Shown here: positions 1 to 10,690 of the stretch, piece by piece
Position numbering within the stretch: position 1 is the stretch's first letter
Layout of the letters: each line of letters begins with the position of its first letter
NCBI GenBank assembly: GCA_963383645.1
Contig: OY726557.1
Coordinates: forward strand, 149,783,860 to 149,847,859
DNA: 64,000 nucleotides
Source of the DNA: Muscardinus avellanarius
Taxonomy: Eukaryota; Chordata; Mammalia; Rodentia; Gliridae
Reading direction: 5' to 3'
The notes under the pieces: model-generated
Told to the model about the DNA's origin: nothing
The model's input: the letters and a program-made list of their open reading frames with translations, nothing else
Database searches by the model: none
Position numbers and translations under genes: made by a program

Positions 1-1620
1 TGTAAACAGAGTTAACAGTTACTAATAGAATGGGATAAAATATTTCCAATTGCTATATCTGAAGGTATATTAATATTCCAACTAGAAATCCTAAAAATTA
101 ACAACAATAAAGGCAAACAATACCATTTAGAGATAGGTAAAAGACTAACATAAATAATGAATCTCCACAGATAACCAATCTTAATTGTCTGTTGGATGGA
201 AACTCTTGTTTCTCTGTTTCTGGAGTGTGTTACCTATTTCTTCTTTGTAGTTAATCTCTTTGAGTATTTTCTCTAGTGTTGGTTTTGAAGACATAAATTC
301 CTTCAGTTTCTGTTTGTCATGGAAGCTTCTTATTTCCCCATCTAATTTGATAGAAAGTTTTGCTGGGTAGGAAATTTTTGGCTGTAAGTTGTTTTCTTTC
401 AGAGTTTGAAATATGTTACTCCAAGCCCTTCTGGCTCTCATGACTTGGTTTGGGAAGTCTGGAGTGATTCTAATTGGTTTGCCTCTGAATGTCACTTGGC
501 CCTTTGTTTTTGTTGCCTTTAAGATTCTCTGCTTGGCTTCCACATTGGTCATTTTGACAATTATGTGGCGTGGGGATCCTCTTCTCCAATCCTGTCTAAA
601 GGGAGTTCTATAAGTTTCCTGGACCTTTGTATCAACCTCTTGCTCTATGTTTGGAAAATTTTCTGCTATTACTTCTTTGAAGAGATTGTTGATCCCTTTG
701 GTTTCACTTTCTTTTCCCTCCTCTATTCCAATTATTCTTAGGTTAGCTCTCTTAAAATGGGCCCATATTTCTTCAATATCAGATTCCTGCTGTCGGATAT
801 TTTTTTCTAGATTAAAAACTATGAGTTCATTTTTGGATTGCTCATCTTCTAAGAGCGAGATTCTGTTCTCCATGTGTTCTAATCAGTTGTTTGTGCTTTG
901 AATTGAGGCCTTTACTTCATTAATTGCATCCTTTATCTCTTTTTGGCTCTCTCTGAGTTCGTTTCAAAGCCCCTCTATTATTTCTACAGTTATTTTCCTG
1001 ATTTGATCTTCTAGAATTATCTGATTTTCTGTTTTATCGGGTTCTGATGTTGTGGGGTTGTGGGCATTAATTGCTCCAGTATTATTCCTCTTTCCCATGA
1101 TTTCGGAAGTTTGTGCCTTCTCTGGGTTCTTCCCTTGGGTCACTATGACTTCCCTTAAGGTGTTCTGGATCTCGAGTCAGTAGTATCTCGGACCCCACTA
1201 CTCCTTTACTGGGTTTTATCACAGAGTCTCCGACCCAGAGAGTCGATAGAGGCTGCTTTAAACTATGGGTGGTGCCAGGTTGCACGTTCTCCTATGGTGT
1301 GATATCTCTGCCACCAACACTCCCCCAGTGGGTCAAGTCCCAGGGAGTACAGTACTGGGATTTCTCCTCTGTGGCTCGCAATTTGACTCACTGTTCTTGA
1401 GTACGCAGATGTAGCTGTACTGGCCTCGGTGAATTTGCTGCTGCTGCCGCCGGTGGCAATATGACGCCGCTGCTACGCACCTCGGCTATGGGGCTGGCGT
1501 TTTTCTTCTTGATTTTGATTTCTACTCTGAATCCCTGCAGCGTGTGCTGAGCTCGGCCACTGGGAGCTTTAGATGCTCTCCGCGTGGAGAAATCCCGCCT
1601 AGCTGTTCCGCAGTGGTCTT
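1..1620 (-). mobile_element. ORF1-only L1-derived element, copy 1 (window-truncated)
   Basis: Read on the minus strand, this holds part of an L1 5' UTR (about 1,620-1,100), ORF1 (1,098-181), and then, from about 178 to the window edge, sequence that is not L1 ORF2 in the expected direction. The same block recurs at 31,273-32,885, with the same junction just after ORF1 and only scattered substitutions. The 5' UTR stops at about 1,620, where copy 2 continues for roughly 270 bp more, so copy 1 is 5'-truncated. It sits in an older antisense L1 (1,625-1,870). Its 3' end lies outside the window. Confidence 0.8.
181..1098 (-). pseudogene. L1 ORF1 (RNA-binding chaperone), two in-frame stops
   Basis: L1 ORF1p is a trimeric coiled-coil RNA-binding protein that coats L1 RNA. 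The likely start is the ATG at 1,098 (MGKRNN..., as in other L1 ORF1 starts). Two in-frame TGA codons interrupt the frame: one at 964-966, private to this copy, and one at 883-885, shared with copy 2. Three codons after the shared TGA a new ATG (873) opens a clean 230-residue frame. That frame holds the end of the coiled coil (ENRISLLEDEQ), the RRM-like core (ANLRIIGIEEG, ENFPNIEQEV, RTPFRQ, PRHIIVKMTN, KGKPIRIT-like GKPIRITPDFP) and the C-terminal domain (QPKISYPAKLS, EIRSFHDKQKLKEF). The C-terminus reads to the junction with the antisense segment. It is probably non-functional, though the downstream frame is intact. Confidence 0.85.
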
Positions 1621-1624
1621 CTTT

Positions 1625-1870
1625 ACAGATTGATTTTTTCGTTATTATATAATATCCCTTTTTCTCCTGTAGATTATTTTGCCCTAAAATTGACTTTGTT
1701 TGATATTCATGTAGGCACTTCTGTTTTCCTTTAATTAATGTTCAAATGATAGATATTTTCCTGTCTTTTACTAACAACCTGCTCGTATCATTATCATTAC
1801 ATTTGAAGTTAATTTGTTTGTAGGCAGCAGGTAGTTGCATCCTGATCTCAATCCACTCTTCTAATCATTA
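1625..1870 (-). mobile_element. Old L1 ORF2 fragment (endonuclease-side)
   Basis: The sequence matches in wording the antisense of the L1 ORF2 5' part, for example TTGACTTTGTTTGATATT followed by CACTTCTG and TAGGCAGCA. It is much more decayed than the element inserted into it. It is probably the target into which copy 1 jumped. Confidence 0.45.
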
Positions 1871-2129
1871 CTTTTTTTTCACCTTTTCCTCCTCCTGCTC
1901 TTTCCTTCAGTCATCCTGCCCCCAGCTCGTAGGTGTCACTGCTCCTCTCACTGAGCAGACATGTTTCTTTTTTAAGGCTTTTGATGGTCCCTATGCCAAA
2001 AATAGTGTTTCCATTTACAGAACCTGCTGCCTCATTTTCCTTTGGCTTACTCAGATGCCAGCACTCAGTGTAGAAGCAGAACCTTCTCATTCTCACTACG
2101 TTCTTTGCCCCCCTTGCCCAATTTATGTG

Positions 2130-2300
2130 TCACCTTTACAGTGAACATCATTTACCACACAGCACATTTTTCTTATTTCTTCTGTTTGATGTTTGTAATA
2201 GCCACAAGAACATAAACTCTACTGCTAAATCCCCTGTGTCTTGAGCAAGGGGTGGCTCACAGGATACATTTAGCACTAATTTGTCAAATGAATGAAATAA
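2130..2300 (+). mobile_element. L2-type 3' tail relic
   Basis: It ends in a form of the L2 3' terminus: a CCCC(T)GTGTCTTGAGCA segment, then ACATTTAGCAC and TGTCAAATGAATGAAA. Low identity suggests an ancient insertion. Confidence 0.4.
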
Positions 2301-2639
2301 CTAAACAACTGGCTCCTGGTTTGCTCCTCAGTTCCATCGAGGCATTCTTTCCCTTTGGATTATTCTCTAGCAGCACCAACCTTTCATGCCACTCAGCTAG
2401 GCATGCTTTAGACTTGTGTCATCAGGCCTCAGGGCCTGCCCATAGGCCCTTCCCTCCCCACCTCTTCCCAGTTTTCAGGCTGCTGTGCAGCTGACCAAAC
2501 TCAACCAGGCTCCAACACTATATCTCAGAGGATTTTTCCAACGCTAGGTGCTAGGTCAGGTTCAACAGTTCAAAGATTTCTTAGCACTGATCTCACTTTA
2601 TAATTAAATTTTCTTTGGGCCATTATTAATTAACTCTCA
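2301..2639. other. Non-coding stretch, nothing recognised
   Basis: No gene, no recognised repeat and no RNA gene. The open frames here are short and have no family signature. Confidence 0.5.
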
Positions 2640-2745
2640 TATCCTCTATTGAAATTAAGATCAGTGAAGGCTGGAAATATGTCTGGTTTGCTCAGCTTTA
2701 TATACTCTGCATAGTACCTGACAATAGATAATAAATATTCTCAAA
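2640..2745 (+). mobile_element. L2-type 3' tail relic
   Basis: AAGGCTGGAAATATGTCTGG, then CATAGTACCTGACAATAG and ATAATAAATATTCTCAAATGG follow the usual L2 3' end order. Confidence 0.4.
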
Positions 2746-3129
2746 TGGATATAGTAATAAATCATAATGATGGAATGTGTATTCATTTTTTAGATATTTT
2801 AGCTTCCAGAAGTGATAAGAGAATTGGAGGAGGAACAATTGGGCAATAGTTAACAGAGAGCTCACAGCTCACACATCCACAGAAAGTATGCCAAACAGAA
2901 AAGAATGTAATTGTGTGCATGAGTGTGCAGGTAGAGAGAGCAATAGGCTCTGTTTTCTTTGTGAAGTTCAAGTGATGGAGCTCTGGTAAGAGGTAGAGCA
3001 AGGTGGTGTAGAGATACTAAGATTCCTCAGACTGTGACTGGATAATTCATTATGGTGGGGCTTTTCCATCACTTTGTATGATGTGTAGCAACACCATGGG
3101 GCCTTTGCTCACTAGCTATCTGCCCTGAG

Positions 3130-3205
3130 ATGTGACAACAATTTGTTTCCAGACATTGTCAAATGTCCACTGTGAGACAAAATTGCCCCAGGTTAAGCAT
3201 TGCTT
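3130..3205 (-). mobile_element. MER5A-like hAT fragment
   Basis: TGTGACAACAATTTGTTTCC-AGACATTGTCAAATGTCC is the MER5A core in reverse orientation. Only about 75 bp remain. Confidence 0.55.
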
Positions 3206-3654
3206 AGATGTATTTTAAGATAACAAAAGAGCTTGAAAAAATGTTATAAGGATGAAGGTAAGAAAAAGAGGCCATCTCTTAGGGAGAAAGTGAGTGTGAC
3301 CAAAAGGTGAACTGAATCAGGTCATTATACAAGACCTGATTCAGTTCATTTGAAACATTTGAGGGCTTGGCTGACATATAAGATAGTAAATCTGCAGTGA
3401 ACCAAGGTGTAAGTTTATATAATTATATTATTTTCTCCCAAAATGATGCTGTATGCAGGCAAGGTATTCTTATATAATGTACATCAGACACATATTTTTT
3501 AAATTCTTTAGAATAAAGAAGGAAAAATTAGATAATGGAAAGGTTCAAGCCTAACATGTTTCCCAGATAAGTGAAGCTAATGGATCCATGAAAAGAAAGT
3601 ATTAAAGTTATTTGAAGGCTTTAATAGATATTAGTTAACTGATATTTTCATTCC
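3206..3654. other. Non-coding AT-rich stretch
   Basis: Nothing coding seen. It contains a short perfect inverted repeat near 3,311-3,350 (TGAACTGAATCAGGTC and its complement), described under findings. Confidence 0.5.
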
Positions 3655-3945
3655 CAAACATTGTTGTGCATTAGAAGCATGTAAGAAGATTTATAATATC
3701 CTGATTCTATAGTCATAACACATATCAGTGAAATCAGAATTTCTGGGGAGATATAAGACATCAGTATTTTAAAAAATATCAGGTTATTACAAAGGGCAGA
3801 AATGTTCAGAAGCCCATGGGCCCTTATTATAAAACACTGCATGATTTTCCTAAATGCAGACCACCACCAGCATTAGGAGCTGGGAACTGTTCACAGTGCA
3901 AATTTTCAGGCCCCACCCAGACCTCCAGAATAAAAACTGTATCAG
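3655..3945. mobile_element. MER20-like plus second hAT-Charlie-like relic
   Basis: 3,660-3,790 follows the MER20 order (GCATTAGAA, AAATCAGAATTTCTGGGG, CATCAGTATTTT). 3,855-3,940 carries TTCAGGCCCCACCCAGACCT, a phrase of non-autonomous hAT elements. Both are degraded and boundaries are approximate. Confidence 0.4.
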
Positions 3946-3946
3946 A

Positions 3947-5660
3947 ATTTTTTTAATTTTTTATTGGTGGATTGTATTCATACATCTTAATGGGATGCAA
4001 GATAGTGGAGGCACACATGCACACATCACCCAATTATTCCTTACCCAGTTCCCACCCCATTTCCTCCCCCTTTCTCCTTCTCATGTTTGGCTTGGTGATT
4101 TATATTGATATGTTTGTTAAAGTACGTCATGTGCATTAGAGAATTTCCCTCCTCCCCCTTCCCATCCACTCAGTTAGGTTGCCTTATTTGTTCATCTATA
4201 GAATCTCCTTTGTCTAGAGTTCCTCCAATGACACATTTCTCCCTAGCTCTCACATATAAAGGGAGAATATTCTATTTTTTATTTCTTGTGACTGACTAAT
4301 CTTACTTAGCATAATGTCCTCCAGTTCCATCCAATTCCCTGTAAATGATGTAATTGTATTTTTTCTTTATGACTGAGTAAAATTCCATTGTGTACATATC
4401 CCATAGTTTTGTAATCCAATCATCTGTTGATGAACATCTTGACTGGTTCCATAGTTTGACGATGGTGAATTGTGCAGCTATGAACATAGATACACATGCA
4501 TTAGTTTGGTAGTTTGGTTTCCTTTCTTTTGGGTAGATATGCGAAGTTGGTATTTCTGGATCATAGGGTAAGTTCTTTCCCATTCTTCTGAAGATCCTTC
4601 ATACTGTTTTCCAAAGTGGATATACTAATTTGCAATCCCACTAACAATATATTAGAATTCTAACTGATCCACACCTTGCCAGCATTTGTTGTTGTTTGTG
4701 TTTTGAATGATTGCCATTCTAGATGGAGTTAGGTGGAATCTCAGGGTAGTTTTGATTTGCATCTCTGATTGCTAATGATGTTGAGCATTTTTTCATGCAT
4801 TTATTGGCCATTTGAATTCCTCCCTTCATGAAGTGTCTATTTAGTGCCCTTGCCCATTTCTGATTGGGTTATTTGTTTTCTTTGTGGTGAGTTTCTCAAG
4901 TTCTCTGTATAGTTTAGATATTAGTCCTTTATTAGAGAAGTAGCTGGCAAAAATCTTCTCCCATTCTGTTGACTCTCAGTTGAGGTTCTTGATAGTTTCC
5001 TTTTCTGTACAAAAGCTCTTCAGTTTCATGCAATCCCACATACTGATCACCTTTTAGTTTCTTGTGCTTTGGGGACTTTTTGAGAAAGTTTTTATCTGTA
5101 CCGATGTGTTGCATTGTTGGACCTATGCCCACTTCAAGGAGCCTCAGGTCTCTGGTCTAATTTCTAAGTCTTTGATTAGTCTTGTACAGGGTGAGAAAGT
5201 GGAATTTATTTCCATTTTTCTTCATATGATTAACCAGTTTTGCCAACAGCATTTGTTGAACAAACTATCTTTTTTCAGTGTATGTTTTTGGTCCCTTTAT
5301 CAAAATTCAATTGGCTGTAAGTGTGTGGATTTATTTCTGAGTCTTTCTGTTTTGTTTCATTGGTCTATGTATCTGTTTTTGTGCCAGTACCATGCTGTTT
5401 TATTACTATTGCTTTATCTCTGTTTATTTTTTTCAAGAAAACAGCTTCTGGTTTTGTTGATTATATGTACTTTTTTTATTCTTTACTTTGTCAATTTCTA
5501 CTCTAATTTTAATAATTTCCTGTCTTCAACTGGTTTGGGGGTTAGATTGTTCCTGTTTTTCAGTGACTTTGAGGTATGCAATTATGTTATATATTTGGTG
5601 ATTTTCTATTTTTCTTATATTGGCACTCAGTTCTATGAATTTTTCTCTTAATACTGCCTT
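3947..5660 (-). mobile_element. Host L1, 3' part (3' UTR and ORF2 remnants)
   Basis: Antisense L1 with its 3' end at about 3,950 (T-rich, then ATTGGTGGATTGTATTCATA). It includes the ORF2 C-terminus (4,302-4,583 minus), recognisable from YPKE, ISMF-like CVSMFIAAQFTIVKLWNQ, and WDMYTMEFYSVIKK. After a C-terminal stretch ending in TTTGTGCCAGTACCATGCTG (about 5,395), sequence of the endonuclease/RT linker follows directly, so the RT-coding middle is missing. The element continues after the composite insertion, at 11,440. Many stops; not functional. Confidence 0.8.
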
Positions 5661-5676
5661 TAAAGTATCCTAGAGG
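5661..5676. repeat. Target-site duplication, left copy
   Basis: TAAAGTATCCTAGAGG, perfectly repeated at 11,424-11,439. The sequence on either side joins into continuous L1 ORF2 antisense sequence if the insert is removed. Confidence 0.95.
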
Positions 5677-6892
5677 CGGGCGGGGCACGCCTAATGGGGC
5701 CCGGGTCGCGGGACTCTGGGCCCCAGACCGAACTGCGCATAGCACGCCAGACCCCTGGAGAAACCAGACCCAGTAAGACGCTGGGTTCTGGGCGGGGGTC
5801 GCGGGCTGGGCACGCCAGATGGGGCCCGGGTCGCGGGACTCTGGGCCCCAGGCCGAACTGCGAGTAGCACGCCAGACCCCTGGAGAAACCAGGCCCAGTA
5901 AGACGCTGAGTTCTGGGCGGGGGTCGCGGGTGGGGCACGCCTAATGGGGCCCGGGTCGCGGGACTCTGGGCCCCGGCCGAACTGCGCGTAGCACGCCAGA
6001 CACCTGGAGAAACCAGACCCAGTAAGATGCTGGGTTCTGGGCGGGGGTCGCGGGCTGGGCACGCCAGATGGGGCCCGGGTCGCGGGACTCTGGGCCCCAG
6101 ACCGAACTGCGCATAGCACGCCAGACCCCTGGAGAAACCAGGCCCAGTAAGACGCTGGGTTCTGGGCAGGGGTCGCGCGCGGCGCACAAAAGCCGGGGCC
6201 TGGGTCGCGGGACCCTGGGCCCCGGGCCGAACTGCGCGTAGCACGCCAGACCCCTGGAGAAACCAGGCCCAGTAAGACGCTGAGTTCTGGGCGGGGGTCG
6301 CGGGCGGGGCACGCCTAATGGGGCCCGGGTCGCAGTACTCTGGGCCCCTGCCGAACTGCGCGTAGCACGCCAGACCCCTGGAGAAACCGGACCCAGTAAG
6401 ACCCTGGGTTCTGGGCGGGGGTCGCGGGCTGGGCACGCCAGATGGGGTCCGGATCGCGGGACTCTGGGCCCCTGCCGAACTGCGCGTAGCACGCCAGAGC
6501 CCTGGAGAAACCAGACCCAGTAAGACGCTGGGTTCTGGGCAGGGGTCGCGGGCTGGGCACGCCAGATGGGGCCCGGGTCGGGACTCTGGGCCCCAGGCCG
6601 AACTGCGAGTAGCACGCCAGATCCCTGGAGAAACCAGGCCAAGTAAGACGCTGGGTTCTGGGCTGGGGTCGCGGGCTGGGCACGCCAGATGGGGCCCGGG
6701 TCGTGGGACTCTGGGCCCCAGGCCGAACTGCAAGTAGCACGCCAGACCCCTGGAGAAACAAGGCCCAGTAAGACGCTGGGTTCTGGGCGGGGGTCGAGCA
6801 CAGGGCACCCCAGCTGGGGCCCGGATCGCGGGACTCTGGGTCCCGGCCGAACTGCGAGTAGCACGCCAGACCCCTGGAGAAACCGGGCCCAG
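5677..6892 (+). repeat. Tandem array A, ~10 units of 123-125 bp
   Basis: The landmark CACGCC (or a variant) recurs at 5,686, 5,811, 5,936, 6,060, 6,185, 6,310, 6,434, 6,558, 6,681 and 6,806, giving periods of 123-125 bp. Each unit contains GGGACTCTGGGCCCC, AACTGCGCGTAGCACGCCAG, CCCTGGAGAAACC and TTCTGGGCGGGGGTCGCGGG. The last includes a GC box (GGGCGGGG) in most units. CpG is dense. Long minus-strand open frames (up to 382 codons) arise because the repeat has no stop in several frames. The period is not a multiple of three, so they are not genes. Confidence 0.95.
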
Positions 6893-7375
6893 AACAGAAA
6901 AAGATAAAGAAAAATATCGGAGAGGTGGTAAGAAAGCCGTTATGGATGCCAGGATACTGGAGATGCAGACAAAACTTATCTAAATGCACTGGAACTTATG
7001 GAAAAATTCGCCGTGAAAGAGGACTGCTATTTCTCTATATTGTTAAGAATCTCAGACATCACATATAAGGAGAGAGTTTAGCGGAGACCAAGGAGAAATG
7101 CGGTGTTGAAAGAGTTCTTCGCGATGGTGGTAGAAACTTGTATTCAGGAGAAGCAGAAACCGGATCTTACCAACTTTATTTTTTTGGAGAAATTACACCA
7201 AATGTCGAATGCTACCATCACGCATGCTTAGGAACACTGGACAACATTCAGAGTGGAAAAAGAGCCTGGGAAGGATTTGAAACGGTGGAGGCAGTGGCAA
7301 TGCCAGTGGCCAATATTCGGGGGAGGCAGAGATCTGATACATTACAACTGGAACCTTTGAAATACTAACCACAGA
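6893..7375 (+). other. Linker of the composite element, coding-like frame
   Basis: A non-repetitive ~480 bp between the two arrays. One plus frame (6,932 to 7,229) reads with one internal TAG at 7,076-7,078. Before it lie ALELMEKFAVKEDCYFSILL and RISDITYKERV, after it VLKEFFAMVVETCIQEKQ and PDLTNFIFLEKLHQMSN, ending in TAG. The composition looks protein-like, with amphipathic leucine-rich stretches, but I do not recognise the family. It could be a captured exon or pseudogene piece, or chance. Confidence 0.5.
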
Positions 7376-10300
7376 GACAGTGATCGGAACCTGCTGAGGG
7401 GTTAGGCGGGCGCCGGGGCCAGTGGCCGACATCGGAGCTTGCTGTGAGGCAGGGCCACTACTGAGGCCTCCGTGGCCGGGATTGGAACCTGCAGAGGGGT
7501 TAGACCGATGCTGGGGCCAGCGAGGCCGGCATTGGAGCCTGCCATGATGCAAGGCTTGTGCTAGGGCCTCCGAGGTCGGGTCCGGAACTTGCTGAGGGGT
7601 TAGGCCGGTGCTGGGGTCAGCGAGGCCGGCATCGGAGCCTGCCGTGAGGCAAGGCCAGTGTTGGGGCCACCGAGGATGGGACCGGAACCTGCTGAGGGGT
7701 TAGGCCGGTGCTGGGGCCAGCGAGGCCGTCATCGGAGCCTGCCTTGAGGCAAGGCCGGTACTGGGGCCTCCGAGGCCAGGACAAGAGCCTGCCGAGGGGT
7801 TAGGCCGGTGCTGGGGCCAGCGAGGCCGGCATTGGAGCCTGCCGTGAGGCATGACCAGTGCTGGGGCCTCCGAGGCCGGGATCGGAGCATGCCGAGGGGT
7901 TAGGCCGGTACTGGGGCCAGCGAGGCCGGCATCGGAGCCTGCCGTGAGGCAAGGCTGGTACTGGGGCCTCCGAGGCCAGGATAAGAGCCTGCCAAGGGGC
8001 TAGGACGGTGCTGGGGCCAGCGAGGCCGGCATCGGAGCCTGCCTTGAGGCATGACCAGTGCTGGGGCCTCCGAGGCTGGGATCGGAGCCTGCCGAGGGGT
8101 TAGGCCGCTGCTGGGGCCAGCGAGGCCGGCATCGGAGCCTGCCTTGAGGCAAGGCCGGTACTGGGGCCCCCGAGGCCAGGATAAGAGCCTGCCGAGGGGT
8201 TAGGCCGGTGCTGGGGCCAGTGAGGCCGGCATCGGAGCCTGCCGTGAGGCAAGGCCGGTACTGGGGCCCCCGAGGCCAGGATAAGAGCCTGCCGAGGGGT
8301 TAGGCCGGTGCTGGGGCCAGCGAGGCCGGCATCGGAGCCTGCCGTGAGGCAAGGCCGGTACTGGGGCCTCCGAGGCCAGGATAAGAGCTTGCCGAGGGGT
8401 TAGGCCGGTGCTGGGGCCAACGAGGCCGGCAGCGGAGCCTGCCGTGAGGCATGACCAGTGCTGGGGCCTCCGAGGCCGGGATCGGAGCATGCCGAGGGGT
8501 TAGGCCGGTGCTGGGGCCAGCGAGGCCGGCATCGGAGCCTGCCATGAGGCAAGGCCAGTACTGGGGCCTCCGAGGTGAGGATAAGAGCTTGCCAAGGGGT
8601 TAGGCCAGTGCTGGGGCCAGCGAGGCCGGCATCGGAGCCTGCCTTGAGGCATGACCAGTGCTGGGGCCTCCGAGGCCGGGATCGGATCCTGCCAAGGGGT
8701 TAGGCCGGTGCTGGGGCCAGCGAGGCCGGCATCGGAGCCTGCCGTGAGGCAAGGCCGGTACTGGGGCCTCCGAGGCCAGGACAAGAGCCTGCCGAGGGGT
8801 TAGGCCGGTGCTGGGGCCAGCGAGGCCGGCATCGGAGCCTGCCGTGAGGCAAGGCCGGTACTGGGGCCTCCGAGGCCAGGATAAGAGCTTGCCGAGGGGT
8901 TAGGCTGGTGCTGGGGCCAACGAGGCCGGCAGCGGAGCCTGCCGTGAGGCAAGGCCGGTACTGGGGCCTCCGAGGCCAGGATAAGAGCTTGCCGAGGGGT
9001 TAGGCTGGTGCTGGGGCCAGCGAGGCCGGCATCGTAGCCTGCCTTGAGGCATGACCAGTGCTGGGGCCTCCGAGGCCGGGATTGGAGCCTGCCGAGGGGT
9101 TAGGCCGCTGCTGGGGCCAGCGAGGCCGGCATCGGAGCCTGCCTTGAGCAAGGCCGGTACTGGGGCCTCTGAGGCCGGGATCGGAGCCTGCCGAGGGGTT
9201 AGGCCGCTGCTGGGGCCAGTGAGGCCGGCATCGGAGCCTGCCGTGAGGCAAGGCCGGTACTGGGGCCTCCGAGGCCAGGATAAGAGCCTGCTGAGGGGTT
9301 AGGCCGGTGCTGGGGCCAGCGAGGCCGGCATCGGAGCCTGCCTTGAGGCAAGGCCGGTACTGGGGCCTCGAGGCCAGGATAAGAGCCTGCCGAGGGGTTA
9401 GGCCGCTGCTGGGGCCAGTGAGGCCGGCATCGGAGCCTGCCGTGAAGCAAGGCCGGTACTGGGGCCTCCGAGGCCAGGATAAGAGCTTGCCGAGGGGTTA
9501 GGCCGGTGCTGGGGCCAACGAGGCCGGCAGCGGAGCCTGCCGTGAGGCATGACCAGTGCTGGGGCCTCCGAGGCCGGGATCGGAGCATGCCGAGGGGTTA
9601 GGCCGGTGCTGGGGCCAGCGAGGCCGGCATCGGAGCCTGCCATGAGGCAAGGCCGGTACTGGGGCCTCCGAAGCCAGGATAAGAGCTTGCCGAGGGGTTA
9701 GGCCGGTGCTGGGGCCAACGAGGCCGGCATCGGAGCCTGCCTTGAGGCATGACCAGTGCTGGGGCCTCCGAGGCTGGGATCGGAGCCTGCCGAGGGGTTA
9801 GGCCGCTGCTGGGGCCAGCGAGGCCGGCATCGGAGCCTGCCTTGAGGCAAGGCCGGTACTGGGGCCTCGAGGCCAGGATAAGAGCCTGCCGAGGGGTTAG
9901 GCCGGTGCTTGGGCCAGTGAGGCCGGCATCGGAGCCTGCCGTGAGGCAAGGCCGGTACTGGGGCCTCCGAGGCCAGGATAAGAGCTTGCCGAGAGGTTAG
10001 GCCGGTGCTGGGGCCAACGAGGCCGGCAGCGGAGCCTGCCGTGAGGCATGACCAGTGCTGGGGCCTCCGAGGCTGGGATCGGAGCCTGCCGAGGGGTTAG
10101 GCCGCTGCTGGGGCCAGCGAGGCCGGCATCGGAGGCTGCCTTGAGGCATGACCGGTGCTGGGGCCTCCGAGGCCGGGATGGGAGCCTGCCGAGGGGTTAG
10201 GCCGCTGCTGGGGCCAGCGAGGCCGGCATCGGAGCCTGCCGTGAGGCAAGGCCGGTACTGGGGCCTCCGAGGCCAGGATAAGATGCTGCCGAGGGGTTAG

Positions 10301-10690
10301 GCCGGTGCTGGTGCCAGCGAGGCCGGCATCGGAGCCTGCCGTGAGGCAAGACCGGTACTGGGGCCTCTGAGGCCAGGATAAGAGCCTGTCAAGGGGTTAG
10401 GCCGGTGCTGGGGCCAGTGAGGCCGGCATCGGAGCCTGCCGTGAGGCATTACCAGTGTTGGGGCCTCCGAGGCCGGGATTGGAATCCTGCCAAGGGGTTA
10501 GACCGGTGCAGGGGCCAATGGCCAGCATCGGAGCCTGGCGTGAGGCAAGTTCACTCCTGCGGCCTCCAAGGTCGGGACCAAAGCCAGCTTAGGGGTTTGA
10601 CCGGTTCAGGGGCCAGCGAGACCAGAACTGGGTCCTCCCATGAGGCAAGGCCGCTGCGTGAGCCAGCGAGGTCTGGATCAGTCCACTGAG
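7376..10690 (+). repeat. Tandem array B, ~33 units of 100 bp
   Basis: Each 100-bp unit consists of two diverged ~50-bp halves: one with GCCGAGGGGTTAGGCCGGTG and CCAGCGAGGCCGGC, the other with GTGAGGCAAGGCCGGTACTG or GAGGCATGACCAGTGCTGG and CCTCCGAGGCC. A few units have 1-bp deletions (near 9,148 and 9,370). Outer units at both ends are more diverged than inner ones, as in other minisatellites. The array is GC- and CpG-rich in an AT-rich region. The ~81-94-codon frames that recur are by-products of the repeat. Confidence 0.97.

Noticed and set aside
413..901. Plus-strand frames opposite ORF1
   Set aside because: Shadows of the minus-strand L1 ORF1.
5064..5651. 195-codon plus-strand frame with hydrophobic, Phe/Leu-rich sequence
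   Set aside because: Antisense of L1 ORF2; A-rich coding sense gives T-rich, hydrophobic antisense frames.
5660..6989. Long overlapping minus-strand frames (382, 307, 224 and 142 codons), Pro/Arg/Gly-rich
   Set aside because: They come from the 124-bp tandem repeat, which lacks stops in several frames. The period is not divisible by three, so the same peptide phrases reappear in all frames. No family likeness.
8200..10000. Recurrent 81-129-codon frames in both strands of array B
   Set aside because: By-products of the 100-bp repeat; no start context and no domain.
7376..10690. CRISPR array
   Set aside because: Units are contiguous 100-bp tandem repeats with no unique spacers, in a mammalian genome.
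5677..10690. Ordinary genomic satellite or CpG island
   Set aside because: The perfect TSD and poly(A) tail around the whole block show that it was inserted as one retrotransposed unit.
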